This document shows positions 35,918-47,400 of a stretch of DNA of 64,000 bases, piece after piece. How positions within the stretch are numbered: the first letter of the stretch is position 1; each line of letters opens with the position of its first letter. The notes under the pieces were generated by a model that was given only the letters and a program-made list of their open reading frames with translations, did not search any database and was not told the origin of the DNA. Source of the DNA: Bisporella sp. PMI_857 (Eukaryota > Ascomycota > Leotiomycetes > Helotiales > Helotiaceae). The stretch lies in contig JAJSPD010000001.1 of assembly GCA_021307315.1 (NCBI GenBank), positions 682,001 to 746,000 of the forward strand, in the 5' to 3' direction. Position numbers and translations under genes: made by a program.

Positions 35918-36550
35918 TCACCTCATCATCATATCCTCCTCCGCCGCCCTCCGTGCTCGAATCCTCTCCGCCAAAAGCTGCCTCTCTTCCCGCAAGGTCA
36001 AGAAGGCCCAGAACCAGGTGATCATTTCGAGGAACGCCCATGTGAAGACGATGCGATTCTTTAGGCCTTCGCCCCAGGAGCTTGGTGTGTAGAATTCTGG
36101 GGAGAGTGGGCCTTTAGGGGAGAATGCGAAAGTGTAGAAGGTGAGGGTTCCGAAGAGGAGGAGCCGGATTGGAGCTATGCTTTTGTTAAAGGAGAGAAAA
36201 CGGAAGAGAAAGGTGAGAGGAGGGGTACCTTGTGACCCCCAGTGGTATTGCGAGATCTCTTCTGGGAGGGAGGCGGACACTAGGTCTGTGATGCCTAGGA
36301 TGAAGAGGCCGGCTGCTGCGAAGGAGAGAGCGGGCGATTTATTTTCGAATGATGGTGAGTAGGGCTGGCGTGTGGTTAGCAAAGGAATTTCGTTGGTGAG
36401 GATAGCACGGACTAAGCCCATAGCCTCTCCTAAGATAAAGACTATCTGCTGGTCTACTATAGAGCTCGGAGATGTGAGGAAGAAGAAGGCGAGCGTGATA
36501 TGGAAAAGAGAAAGCGAAGTAATGATTGTTGCTCCTGATATGATCGCCAT
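35918..36550 (-). CDS. ILM1: Ilm1-like multi-pass membrane protein (210 aa)
   Basis: Single exon. Four or five hydrophobic segments: residues about 5-28 (IITSLSLFHITLAFFFLTSP), 75-95 (FAAAGLFILGITDLV), 125-150 and 170-190 (FTWAFLEMITWFWAFLTL), then a basic tail. Length and layout match yeast Ilm1 (increased loss of mitochondrial DNA), an ER membrane protein whose loss destabilises mtDNA; its biochemical role is unclear. The start is the only ATG before the first helix. It is convergent with NAA25 (145 bp apart) and divergent from the GGTase-I beta gene (272 bp). Confidence 0.83.
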   Translation of the reverse strand: MAIISGATIITSLSLFHITLAFFFLTSPSSIVDQQIVFILGEAMGLVRAILTNEIPLLTTRQPYSPSFENKSPALSFAAAGLFILGITDLVSASLPEEISQYHWGSQGTPPLTFLFRFLSFNKSIAPIRLLLFGTLTFYTFAFSPKGPLSPEFYTPSSWGEGLKNRIVFTWAFLEMITWFWAFLTLREERQLLAERIRARRAAEEDMMMR

Positions 36551-36822
36551 AGTTATGATATGTTATCTTCTAATGAATGGAGAAGGGAAAGTAGAATTGC
36601 GCAGCTTAACGTCCAGATTCGGTGGTCATGCTGGCACAGCATTTTGTGTCTCAAAAATGTCCACAGGCTTTGTCAGGGAATCAACATTCAGGGTCACGGA
36701 CCAAACCTTATCGCGTTTAGGCTCCCGAGACAGGGGTATTATTCGGAAACAAGCAACAGCTTCAACAAGCTCCTCAAGCTCCGAGCTTTTTTAAATAAAG
36801 CCTCCTTTTCGCCTACAAGATC

Positions 36823-38213
36823 ATGGCAAACCCAAAGCTCGACAAGGAGCGCCACATTCAGTACTGGCAGCGATGCCTCAAAAGTCTCCTGCCAAATGGC
36901 TACACCAGCACCGACTCCTCCCGCATGTCCCTTGGCTTCTTCATCCTCGCAGCACTCGACCTTCTCTGCGCGCCTCCCATTCCCTTCATAGAACGCAAAA
37001 ATATCCGCGACTGGATCCTGAAGTGCCAGCATCCGTCTGGCGGCTTCTGCGGTTCGCCAAACCATAGATACCCAGACGAGTACTATGGTGACGAGAGTAA
37101 GGAAATGGACCCAGCGAATCTGCCTGCAACGTCTTTCGCGCTTATGACCCTGAGCTTTGTGGGGAGATTGGACAGAGTGGAGAGGGTGAAGTGCTTGAGG
37201 TGGCTGAAAAGGCTGCAGAGGGAGGATGGAAGTTTTGGGGAGCTGGTCACGAGAGAAGGTGTTATACTTGGTGGAGGGGATATGAGGTACTGCTATTGTG
37301 CGATGGCGGTGAGGTTTATTTTGAGGGGCGAGGGGGAGGTTTCAGATATGGAGGATATTGATGTAGAGAAGTTGGTCAATCACTTAAGATCTGGTCAGGT
37401 AGGTGATGGAGGTATTATGCTGAATAAAAAGCTGATTAACTTAGACTTACGACGGTGGGATCTCAGAGTCATCGCAACATGAAGCGCATGGTGAGTTTGG
37501 TTTTTGCATTGTGCTTGTGAGAAATACCCTGATATATGGACAGCTGGGTATGCATATTGTGCAATTGCATCACTCTCTTTACTCAATCGAATCCCTAGCT
37601 CTTCGCCAACGTCAAATATCTCTATATTCTTGCCAGGTTTGACCAATGTTCCTGCAACTGTGAGGTGGCTTGTGTCGAGACAGCTTAATTATGTGCCAAA
37701 GGACGAAGACGAAAATTCGGAGGATGAGGAAGACACGTCGTATGACCAAAGTGACATGAGTGGGAGCGTTTTGGAAGGAGGCGCATTTGTAGGATTCAAT
37801 GGCCGGTGCAATAAACGGGCTGATACATGCTATGCATTCTGGGTTATAGCTTCCCTAGCTGTGAGTATTTATGTCTTTGCCTTGCTTCGCCAGCTAATAG
37901 ATAACTAGATGCTTGGGCATGTTGATGTTGTGGATTTCGAACCAAGTCGACAGTTCTTATACGCCCAGACACAACATCAGATAGGGGGCTTTGGAAAGTG
38001 CCCAGGTGATCCTCCAGGTCGGTATTCTCACTCTTCTAAGTGGGAAGACCGTTTAACAAGCCCATAGATATATACCATTCATATTTAGGACTCGCAGCAC
38101 TAGCAATCATGGGAGATCCTGATCTTAAAAAGCTTGATCCTGTTCTATGTGTCAGTTGCGAGCAGAGGCAGAAGATTGAGTCGCTCAGAGAGGAAGCCTT
38201 GAATGGAAGGTGA
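36823..38213 (+). CDS. CDC43: Protein geranylgeranyltransferase type I, beta subunit
   Basis: Five exons: 36823-37398, 37445-37490, 37544-37860, 37909-38017 and 38068-38213 (397 residues). Attaches geranylgeranyl to CaaL proteins such as Rho and Cdc42, with the shared alpha subunit. Prenyltransferase repeats are visible: WILKCQHPSGGFCGSPNH, WLKRLQREDGSFGELV, TYDGGISESSQHEAHAGYAY (across introns 1-2), GAFVGFNGRCNKRADTCYAF and GGFGKCPGDPPDIYHSYLGL. Zinc ligands are the Asp and Cys of RADTCYAF and the His of DIYHSYLGL. The loop with DEDENSEDEEDTSYDQSD is a fungal acidic insertion. The stop TGA overlaps a GT donor-like sequence (see findings). Confidence 0.93.
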
Positions 38214-40228
38214 GCTCATTAAAGAAGATATTAAGAGCTTCTAAAGGTCCTCAAATTTGGACAGTTTGAATCTTCTGGTGGATATAGAATATCCTGTAAG
38301 CTGCTGGATATCTGATGGCATATACAGTGGGGTCATGGCGCAAAATAGAATTATCCATGCAGAAATGGATTCTGGACGATTAGATGTCATATCGAAACTT
38401 GCTGAACATAACTCCGATAGGTATTGTGAATGTATTGTTGTACCGAATACGATCGATCTATGAACACCCGGCATATCTACTGAATTCCGAATGGCCTCAC
38501 ACCAGCTGGTTGAGATATGTAGGTACCCTGGGCAGCGAGCAGGAGGAAAGACCTGCCGAACCTAAATGCCCTTTATGCTTAATTCGTGCTTGGATAAAAA
38601 GGTCATAGCTTCTTAAGAACTAAATATATGGGGCTCATCATTGAAATAAAAGTGCATCCTTTGATATTAAACAAGGGATCTGATATCTCCCATCGTTTTG
38701 TGAAGTGGTCTCCAGCAACCCAGCTAGGGAGTTAGTTCAGTGGACCAGGGAGAGACGGATAGAAGGTCTTGACTGGAAAACATCTGATAAAACCCGACCT
38801 AGGTGAGTAGTAAGCAAGGGGAAAGAGGGAGTCATCAGTTTTGATATGAACCCGAAAAGGAACGGAGAAACATAAGAAGATCGTCATGTTGCGCAAATAA
38901 TAGACTTGGGCTGGTCCTACTTGTCAGCCCTATTCTTCGTAAATGCGCAACACCAACCAAACAGAGGCACAGTCTCACGTAATAAATGTAAGGTTTGAAG
39001 TAACAAAAGTGGTCTTGCTACTAGTGTAGTGAGAACTTCTGTCCATAAACATAAAAGATGCTCGCATGCAAAAAGTCTGTAAGATTATCCTTGAAGAAGA
39101 AATAAACAAGAGGGGAGTAATTACACTGTGTAATTGAGAGAAGCGTGCACGTATCAAATCATTTCATACTGTGCGATTGCCATGCACGCCTATGACCATC
39201 GTAATTAATTCCAACATGCTTGATTACCATGCATATTGAGCTCGAGCTTGCCGCTCCATGTTTCCTACCTAAATTTACTCACATCAACGTAGCATGATAA
39301 AGTTCCGTCCTGGTTCCCAGCTATAGTGTACCATGGCACTCTCACTCTATACAAAGGCGACCAGTCCTCTAAGGAAAAGAACTGAGAGCTGCGCCTCACT
39401 GCCATCCATTCTGTCACGCAGAACTTCATAACATGGTTGTCGAGTTGCCCAGCATTGTGCCTACTGGGGGCTACCGTAGACGGGAAAAGCAAATCAGACG
39501 TGTAACAACAGGTAAGCGCCGTCACGCCGCCCGATATGCGACCCCCCCCCCCAATCTCCCGCCCCAGATGTGCGCTCATGTTGAAGAACGTACCAACGTT
39601 CATTTGATATTTTCGGGTCATCCCCTCTCGACGAGATCGAACAATCCTAACATCTGTACTGTACTGCTTTTGTAGTGCAAGCAAATCACAGACACAACCA
39701 CGGCGACCACGAGGCTGGGTAGCCAAGACATCTCAATACGATAAACGACGATTTCCATTTTCCAAATCCGCCTGTTGCCTCGAGACAATTACAAGTTTGA
39801 TTCACGCGAAAAGCTCCAACGTGTTGCGCACGATAGTATCGCATACATAAGAGTTGAAGGAGACATTGGCAGCAGCGCGCGACCGTCATTTGAGCCTTGC
39901 GCATTATTCAAGCATCAATATCGCCATCGTTGTCATCCAGGCACCCATTACCATTAACGAACATCACCCACAGTCTACCACTACGTCAGGACATTCCCAA
40001 ACAGTACGCAATATATCTGCAGTCAAGCTCATAAGCGCCATTGATACCAAGATCGTCGAATAGGGCATCTTTCCAGAAGTACTAGCTGTTGTTGATCAGT
40101 TGGTGTGGATATCTATTTGTTTCGCATAGCCTCACCTCAGCCACTGTACCTTAAGGCTGACTGCACTCGACCGCCTTCAACACTACACCAAAACCTTACC
40201 TGTTCTAAGAACAGCAACAAAAGTGAAC
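38214..40228. promoter_or_regulatory. 2 kb upstream region of CRZ1
   Basis: Holds the GGTase 3' flank and a long promoter/leader for CRZ1. Features seen: an ORF at 38265-38463 that could be a spliced extension of GGTase-I beta, a run of eleven C at 39542-39552, and one GAGGCTG element at 39711-39717 that equals the core of the yeast calcineurin-dependent response element. No independent gene is supported. Confidence 0.5.
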
Positions 40229-42472
40229 ATGGATCCGCAGAGGGGACGGTCTCCGTCAACGGGACATCAACAGTCTCATATAAACCCAAGTCACTCGCCT
40301 TCCCCGCACCATTTTCAGGACAATACAAGCGCAGTAGGCTTAGGATTGGGACTCGAATCAACAGACCCTGGCACCAACCAACAATACCAGAACGGTGCCT
40401 CCTTTGGCGCAAACAACACCCTTCCGACTTTTGACAACAACGACTTCATAAATCAGCAGGGCCAATCCTTCTCAAGTAACACTACTAACGACCCCAACTA
40501 TTCCCAAAATCGAGACTTCAACCAGCACTTCAAGCAGGAGAGTCAGCCATCATATAATCAAGAACAACCGACCAGCTTTACAGACCTAATGGGTTCTACC
40601 TCACTCTCCCCGAATTTTGGGGCCACAGATTTTCCGTTGTTCACAACAAATGAACAAAACGATCCTCAATATTTCAAGAATGAGTTCTACCCTCAAGCAG
40701 GAAATGCTTCAGTCAATCCAGCAGAGCTCGATATGTCCTCACCTCCTCCAAATAGTGCAGGCTCTCCTCCAGCCATGCTACAACCTGACAACCGAACACC
40801 TTCTTCAACCCACAACTCTCCGAACTTCAACCAAGGACAATTCCAACCCTCTCCAGGACATTCCCGACATGCATCATTAGGCCCCGAGAGCGCAGCATAT
40901 CCTCAAGGACATAATAGCATTGATTGGAGTATGATGGCTCCAAGTTTTCAAGGCCATAGAAGGACGCCGTCGGAATATTCTGATATCTCGAATTCGTCTG
41001 CAGCTCCTTCACCAAACCTTGGCCATCATGATAGCTTTGATCCTATAGATCCTCTGAATCCCCACCACTCGCCAATGCACAACCCACAAAATGATGGCAT
41101 GTATCAGGAGGTGATGGGTCTTGGTAATTTCACATTATCGGATTCCCATAGCCCGAACAGAGGCCTGAGTCCTGCTCATAGTCCAGCGATATCCCCGCGC
41201 TTAGGACCCCAGACACTTCCAAATGTTAATCAGCAAAATCAATTCATGCTCGGCGTGAATAATGGCTTTGGTCATCAACAAAACATTTATAGCGCCCAAA
41301 ACTCGGAATATCCTCAAATTCACCACGATGGATCACTAGATATGGACCAGTCTCATGGAATGCCGGCAAACGCACCAATCATAACTCTTGACCTTGCACC
41401 GCCTTCTAGGACGAATAGCTTTGAACCTCCTAAACCAGGCTCTTTTGATAACGATGCTCTAACGCCACCTGATAGAGGTAAGCGCCACAAGTTCCTACAG
41501 CATTTTAACTCACTAACAATACTAGGACGCCGGCGTCGTGCTGTTTCCGATCCTTATAATACTACCTCCACCCAATCTCGTTCTCATACTCCATCGATTG
41601 GAAGTTTGTCTCCCGAAATTGGTTCCGGTCGTGGTTCAGATGCATCTCGCTCGCTGTCACCAAACGATCGTTCTGGGGCAACGTCACCTAGCCGACGTCG
41701 CCAATCAACCTCGGCGCTTCCCAATCGCGATTATATCCTTGGACTTGCTGATCCAGAATATCAAGCGCAGTCATCTGATAGCAATGCCAAAAGAGTCCAA
41801 AAACATCCAGCAACATTCCAATGTACTCTATGCCCGAAGAGATTCACGCGTGCTTATAATCTGCGCTCTCATCTTCGAACGCATACTGATGAGCGACCAT
41901 TCGTGTGTACGGTTTGCGGGAAAGCATTTGCACGGCAACACGATCGCAAACGTCACGAAGGACTTCATTCCGGAGAAAAGAAATTCGTCTGCAAAGGAGA
42001 GCTTAAGCAAGGTGGGCAATGGGGATGTGGTCGTCGCTTCGCACGTGCCGATGCCCTTGGCCGACATTTCCGTTCGGAAGCGGGCCGGATTTGTATCAAG
42101 CCATTGCTCGATGAAGAAGCAATAGAACGACAGCGACAATGGCACGAACAGCGCTCCAGCATGATGCAACAGCAGATGGCTGTGGACGCGAATGGCTTCC
42201 CGCTCGTTGACAACCACTATATCCCGGCTGCTTTACTAGCGCAATACCCTGCTCTTGCAACGATGAACTGGGAAAACATGCCGCAAGGCGACATTCACGA
42301 CGATGATGTGAGTGGGAGAAGTAGTTTCGACGCCAGTGGGTCGGAATACTATGATGAAGGTGATGATGGCGGATATATATCCGGAGGTCCCGGGCCGCAG
42401 CAAAATTATGGTCAGCCTCAGATGGGCGAGGGTTTTAACGGTGGTTACTCGAGCGATATAGGAGGACGTTGA
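40229..42472 (+). CDS. CRZ1: Crz1, calcineurin-responsive C2H2 transcription factor
   Basis: Exons 40229-41477 and 41526-42472 (731 residues). The intron is 48 nt and in frame. The long N-terminal half is Gln/Asn/Ser/Pro-rich (transactivation and Ser-rich regulatory region). A candidate calcineurin docking motif of PxIxIT type (NAPIITLDLAPP) lies at about residue 385. The DNA-binding domain at about residues 513-590 has two classic C2H2 fingers (FQCTLCPKRFTRAYNLRSHL and FVCTVCGKAFARQHDRKRH) plus a degenerate third (WGCGRRFARADALGRHFRSE), exactly as in Crz1/CrzA. Calcium activates calcineurin, which dephosphorylates Crz1 and sends it to the nucleus. The start is the ATG at 40229 (MDPQRGRSP). 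The C-terminus is acidic and Gly-rich. Confidence 0.93.
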   Translation: MDPQRGRSPSTGHQQSHINPSHSPSPHHFQDNTSAVGLGLGLESTDPGTNQQYQNGASFGANNTLPTFDNNDFINQQGQSFSSNTTNDPNYSQNRDFNQHFKQESQPSYNQEQPTSFTDLMGSTSLSPNFGATDFPLFTTNEQNDPQYFKNEFYPQAGNASVNPAELDMSSPPPNSAGSPPAMLQPDNRTPSSTHNSPNFNQGQFQPSPGHSRHASLGPESAAYPQGHNSIDWSMMAPSFQGHRRTPSEYSDISNSSAAPSPNLGHHDSFDPIDPLNPHHSPMHNPQNDGMYQEVMGLGNFTLSDSHSPNRGLSPAHSPAISPRLGPQTLPNVNQQNQFMLGVNNGFGHQQNIYSAQNSEYPQIHHDGSLDMDQSHGMPANAPIITLDLAPPSRTNSFEPPKPGSFDNDALTPPDRGKRHKFLQHFNSLTILGRRRRAVSDPYNTTSTQSRSHTPSIGSLSPEIGSGRGSDASRSLSPNDRSGATSPSRRRQSTSALPNRDYILGLADPEYQAQSSDSNAKRVQKHPATFQCTLCPKRFTRAYNLRSHLRTHTDERPFVCTVCGKAFARQHDRKRHEGLHSGEKKFVCKGELKQGGQWGCGRRFARADALGRHFRSEAGRICIKPLLDEEAIERQRQWHEQRSSMMQQQMAVDANGFPLVDNHYIPAALLAQYPALATMNWENMPQGDIHDDDVSGRSSFDASGSEYYDEGDDGGYISGGPGPQQNYGQPQMGEGFNGGYSSDIGGR

Positions 42473-42992
42473 TATGACTTTTTTTTTTTTCAAATTTTGC
42501 CCCTTGGGACGGGGGTTCCAATTTTATAGATTTCCATTATATCGCGGTTATTTCTGGTTTGAGGCGCAATTTAGATACCACTTCATTTTGGACCAACATA
42601 CCGTTTTGCTGGAGCAGCCAAGCACGTGCCACACTTTTGTATGGTTTTTTATTGGAATTTACCTAGATTGTACGGTAGAGGAACGGATATTTATGATGTT
42701 TGATGACACCACTTCGATGTACTCGTCTCGCTTCTCTGAGTTTACTTGTTATTTTTTGGCCTCTTTCTTAGGCTCATTGAGAAACACATAAAATATGTAA
42801 AATTTCCTGATATTTTAGAAGCAAACATAGTCATAGCTCTGGACTTACGATACTGTATTTGAGCAGACTAGATGAATCGAAGGCTCCAAACTTAGATATA
42901 AAGCGAGGCGGAGCAGCGTGCGGGTTTCACATCCAGAATATACACCTTCCTTCCTCCACATATTCCAAAGCATTCCAGGCGCCGCTCATCGT
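42473..42992. other. Intergenic, convergent 3' flanks
   Basis: About 520 bases between CRZ1 and MDR reductase stops, with a T run (42479-42491). No gene. Confidence 0.5.
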
Positions 42993-44493
42993 CTACACCC
43001 GAAAGACCAACTTCTCACCACTGACTTTGCCTTCCTCCAAGGCCTTCAACCCAGCCAGTATCCCTTCAAATCCACCGCCGTATTTATCCACGGACGGCTT
43101 GTGCACCTTGATCTTCCCCTGCGCCAACAGTTCTCTCGACAGCTCCCAGAATGTCTTTGCGAACTCGAAGTCTTCCTGGGAGGCTGGGAAGTCCGGCCAC
43201 CCGGCTGTAATTTGATGTCAGCATTCTCTCTCCTTTGTTTTTTTTTCTAGAAGGAGGTGGGGGGAGGGGGGAGGGGTTAAGGTTGGGAATGGGGAGATGT
43301 ACAGTCTTCACCGATGGTGGTGTATACCATGGTGTGTTTGTACTCGATATCTGGATTAATCTGGCGTAGGACGTTGGGGTCGAGCTTGAGGAGTGCAGAA
43401 TAGGTCCCCGAGGCCATGGCCGAGAGCGTTATTTTTGGGGAGTCGCCCTCGGAAATGCAGTCCTACGTGGTTTTGTTAGATAATTCGAGAGAACACGGCG
43501 AACAGAGGATTGAGAGACGAACGAACGCGTGTGCTAGCGAGTTTTTGGTATAGGCCTTTATGTCGGCGGAAACTGTGGGAGAGTTATAGTCAAATACTGC
43601 GTCTGTAAGATGTTAGTTTTCGAAATCTGAATGTATGAAGGCTGATGAGTACCAGCTCCTAGGCTTTTTACATATTCGAAGTTTCGTGGGCTGAGACTTC
43701 GTCAGTGTGGATAAGAAGGCGTGCATTTTTACATACGAGCAAGTAGTGATCACCTCCAAACCAGAAAGTTTGGCAAACTGAATTGCCAAAATTCCTGTCG
43801 CCGTACTTCCTCCATATATCAACAGAGGAAACTTTTTCTCGCTCGGTGAAGTAGGAAGTGGCAGCTTGAGGCTTTGGTAAAGTCCTTGCCCAACGGTGCC
43901 GATGCCCACACCTAGCGTAGCGGCTTCTTCGAGGCTCAGATTTTCTGGGACCTTGATTTGGATATCGCCTTTAGCGGTGATATAGTTGCCGAAGCCGCCA
44001 TCCTCGAGGTTGATTGGGTTTCCACCATGGACGAATCCCGCAATGCGATCACCTTTTTTGAAATCTTTGGTTACTGCACTTCCTACTTCCTGATGGCTTT
44101 GAGTCACTACTTTTGCTAGGCAGTTTCGAAGAAGGAGATGGGTTCGACGTTGTAACTACATCCTTGTTCCTCGTGACCCTCATGGTATAACTTTACTTAC
44201 TTCGACAATACCCGAATAATCACAACCTATTCTAGCATTCTTTGGTGAGACATATTTGATGTGCTTCCAATCCGTAGGGTTTAAAGCCACGGCCTTGACT
44301 TCGATATTGATGTAGTCATCTCGGACTGCAGATAGAGTTGGAGTCAGTAACGGCCGGTATCTGGACTTGGTGCTCTCTGATCGGCTATCACAGTGTATAA
44401 ATATGGGTATCAACACGTACGTTTGGGGACCGGGACTTCAGCAATTCCAGCCTTCCCACGCTCCTCTACAACAATTGCCCGGTTTATGGTCAT
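42993..44493 (-). CDS. MDR-type enoyl reductase / TOXD-like oxidoreductase (346 aa)
   Basis: Seven exons on the minus strand: 44493-44421, 44325-44201, 44089-43737, 43690-43653, 43602-43523, 43462-43303 and 43204-42993, with matching phases. Begins MTINRAIVVEERGKAGIAEV. The GroES-like domain follows (ALNPTDWKHIKYVSPKNARI, then GCDYSGIVEEVGSAV), then the Rossmann fold with LLIYGGSTATGILAIQFAKL, CSPRNFEYVKSLGADAVFDY and a substrate-binding C-terminus. No catalytic or structural zinc Cys cluster is present, so it belongs to the zinc-independent NADPH enoyl reductase group (LovC/TOXD-like). Such enzymes often serve polyketide pathways, but no synthase is in the window, so the role is open. The many tiny exons make it easy to mis-annotate. 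Confidence 0.9.
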
Positions 44494-47400
44494 TCTGGAG
44501 AGATCGATAAAATACGATTAATCAGTCAGCATTTTCCTCTAATGTGCGTCCCGAGCGAGAGAAACAGATAGGAAAAAGCGGCCACTACGTATCTTTATGC
44601 AGGCCATGACATCAATTGCTCCATTACAAATACAACTTGTTACATGACAAATTTAATTGGGCAATTTTCATTACAAATGCAATTGGAGTTGCCGGTATTT
44701 GAGAATTCGAAACGTCCTTTAGTGGTGTATGTACGGTAAATCGAAAGTTTAACCTCGGAATCGGGCTCTTGACTTTGTCCATCGCGATATATGAGAGACG
44801 AAGTAGACCTTTTTGTCCGTTAGTTGGTTCAGAGGTGGCACTCTGCCATATCCAGCACCCATAATCTCTATTTCCAATGGAAGTCTTAAACCGCCTTGGT
44901 TCACTAAACTACATTTTCAGAAACTAGTTGAGCATCCTTTCCTGTTCAAAATCCTGAGATAGACGGGATATTGAAGTCTTGAAGAGCTATCCAATTACAT
45001 CATAAGGCCAAGAGCCTGGGTTTAGAGCTTTTGTAGCCAATCAGGGTTTGGATCTGAGAGAGCGTTTCTTAATGGCCGTACTCTTCCCTTCCGCTAAAAA
45101 GGTGGGATTAGTAGTATCTTTGTAGAATTTTCGAAAAACTAGTTTGAAACGCAATATATGCCGATATAGGGGTGTGAAAATCAGCGGAGTTTGGCACCTG
45201 CCTAAGTTTCGTTCTCAATTGCTGTATGTAGAGGCTTTCTCTGGTCGAGGTTAAAATACAGCCATTGATAATTTATTCCCGAGTGTGGCTAAACATCTCC
45301 CATATGGAAGGTGAGGCGGAATACATAGTGTTTGTCTACGTAGGTAGGTAGTAGAGGTGAAGTCATCAATTTTTGTGATAATTCTTAAACCGCTTCGATT
45401 CAGATTGATCGCGCTGGAGCTACTAGAAAAATCGAAACCCCCAAAACCAACTGCTTAAGCAAATATTGATAGGTAATCATCTTACCAAAAACAAAAATAG
45501 AATAAAACTAAAAACCAAACTCTCCAGTCCTTGGGGTAGCCCAGGAGTCCCCAACCCCTGAGAGTTGAATGGTGGATCTACTTAGACTTTTGCCACATCT
45601 CGTCCGAAGCTCCTCCCACTTTGGGCTGCTGAATTCTGGAGATGTGGGGAGTTCCGACTTGGGTGGTGCCTACAGGAAGACGGTTTATCACACTTTCTTG
45701 AACCTAGAGAGACTTCAGATGTGTTTCCATTGTATAGAATACGGCCTCAGGCAAGACGACATTTGCGCGGCTCTGTCGTGGACGCGAGAATGTACAGTAA
45801 GAAGCATATGATGTAAATTATCCTCGCGTCTGCTGCCCACGTACTTACTTAGAACCACTGATGCGTGACAGCCCGATGGTGGAGATGGATACGTGAATGC
45901 CGAGCATTCTTCGTGTAAAGAATGACAAACGTACAGCGTACAGTGTTTTGCATAGACTGCCTTCAAGTCTTTCTATGAAGTATTTTCTCGAATGCAACTG
46001 CACCCAATGTCAAATGAATTTCTCGATATGTTTTCATTGGTTCCGGCGGACTGCTAACGCTCTACCATTTGTGTAAGGATGGCCATGCGCAACACGAATC
46101 AACGCATTGAGTTTGTTGTCCGTCAGCTATGGCGCAGGTCACCAGCCAACCATGGTCAAGAGACGACGTGCCCCTTATGCACAAAGCGATTGTGCCGTTC
46201 CATTCGAGAATTCATCCTTTAAGGGCTCTTGACGTTGAAGTTGCGGTGAAGCACAGCAGAAGAAGATGGAAGAGGAATTATGGATACGCAGCTGTACAGA
46301 GTGCACATTTTTTCGCGGTTGCCTCCACCGAGATTCCCAAGCCTGAATCCGAATCCATCTTCGCGTCCAGATGGGCACCAATGCTGTAAATGCGAACCCA
46401 TGGTTGGCTACGCGAGCACCCGCACTTTGCGTTGTGTTGCATGACATTATTACGCCCGGCGCATTATGACCCTTGGTTCGTTATTGTTTTTTTTTGCGGT
46501 GCTTCAGTGAGGTGCTATCAAAGAAAATTCTAAACATTCTATTCTGCGTGTTGCTGTCTTGCATCAAAATATCGACATTCCTCGCCCTCCACCATGTTGA
46601 ATTCTTTTTCTTGAAATGTCATCTCTTCGTGTATCTATTGAGAGCACAGACATTCGCGATAAGGGCTCTGCAGGGTGGTTGCGCAGTGTGATACACACAA
46701 AATTTGCCTGTCTCAGAATCTCTGTGGCTGGTAAGGCATGGGCATTGGCATTTCGGCAAGAAACAAACGATAATACTCCCTTGCCTACAAACCCTTCCGT
46801 GTGACCACATCTCCTTGTTTCTTTTCCACAAGATCTTTTTGGATACTCTTCTATTTCAACCCATACCTGAAACTCTTCTAGAAGACATCTATCTTCTATA
46901 CGCCTTCCGCTCCGCCGCGCACTGCTTTTCGGCCTACGATCCCTTCTACAGAGCACATAGCTTCGATGAGTTTGACATCTTTTCACGAACACGCGAGCTC
47001 GATTATCCATAATGGCAGCGGTCGAGGGTTTATTGTATTGCGGCCGTCATCTAAGGAGCGGTTTTGGATCGACTACGACCCAGCCTTGGACGATTGGGTG
47101 GGATGAGGAGGATACACGGATAAGGCTGAACCTTATTGCAAGAGCATGGATCGCATCACGGAGCTCAATAATAAAAGGAGGTGCATATCGGAGAGACTTG
47201 GTATGGGTGAAGTCATTTTCTATACATTCTAGATGACACAAATCCGTTGTATGCAGTAGCGCTGAGGCCGCAGGTGCAGGCGGTGTGGACCCCTCAACAG
47301 CACAGTCTCTGACGATATTTACAGAACTCCGCATCGGGCCTAGATACTACGTGGACTTGCAGACGCAATGGTACACCTCTGAAAGTCTCGGAACCCCATC

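Noticed and set aside
39265..39726. 153-codon minus-strand frame upstream of CRZ1
   Set aside because: Begins with a non-ATG codon, no motif, covers the CRZ1 leader with a C run; best seen as chance.
46564..47010. 148-codon minus-strand frame
   Set aside because: Arg/Cys-rich chance composition and overlaps plus-strand sequence with better coding character.
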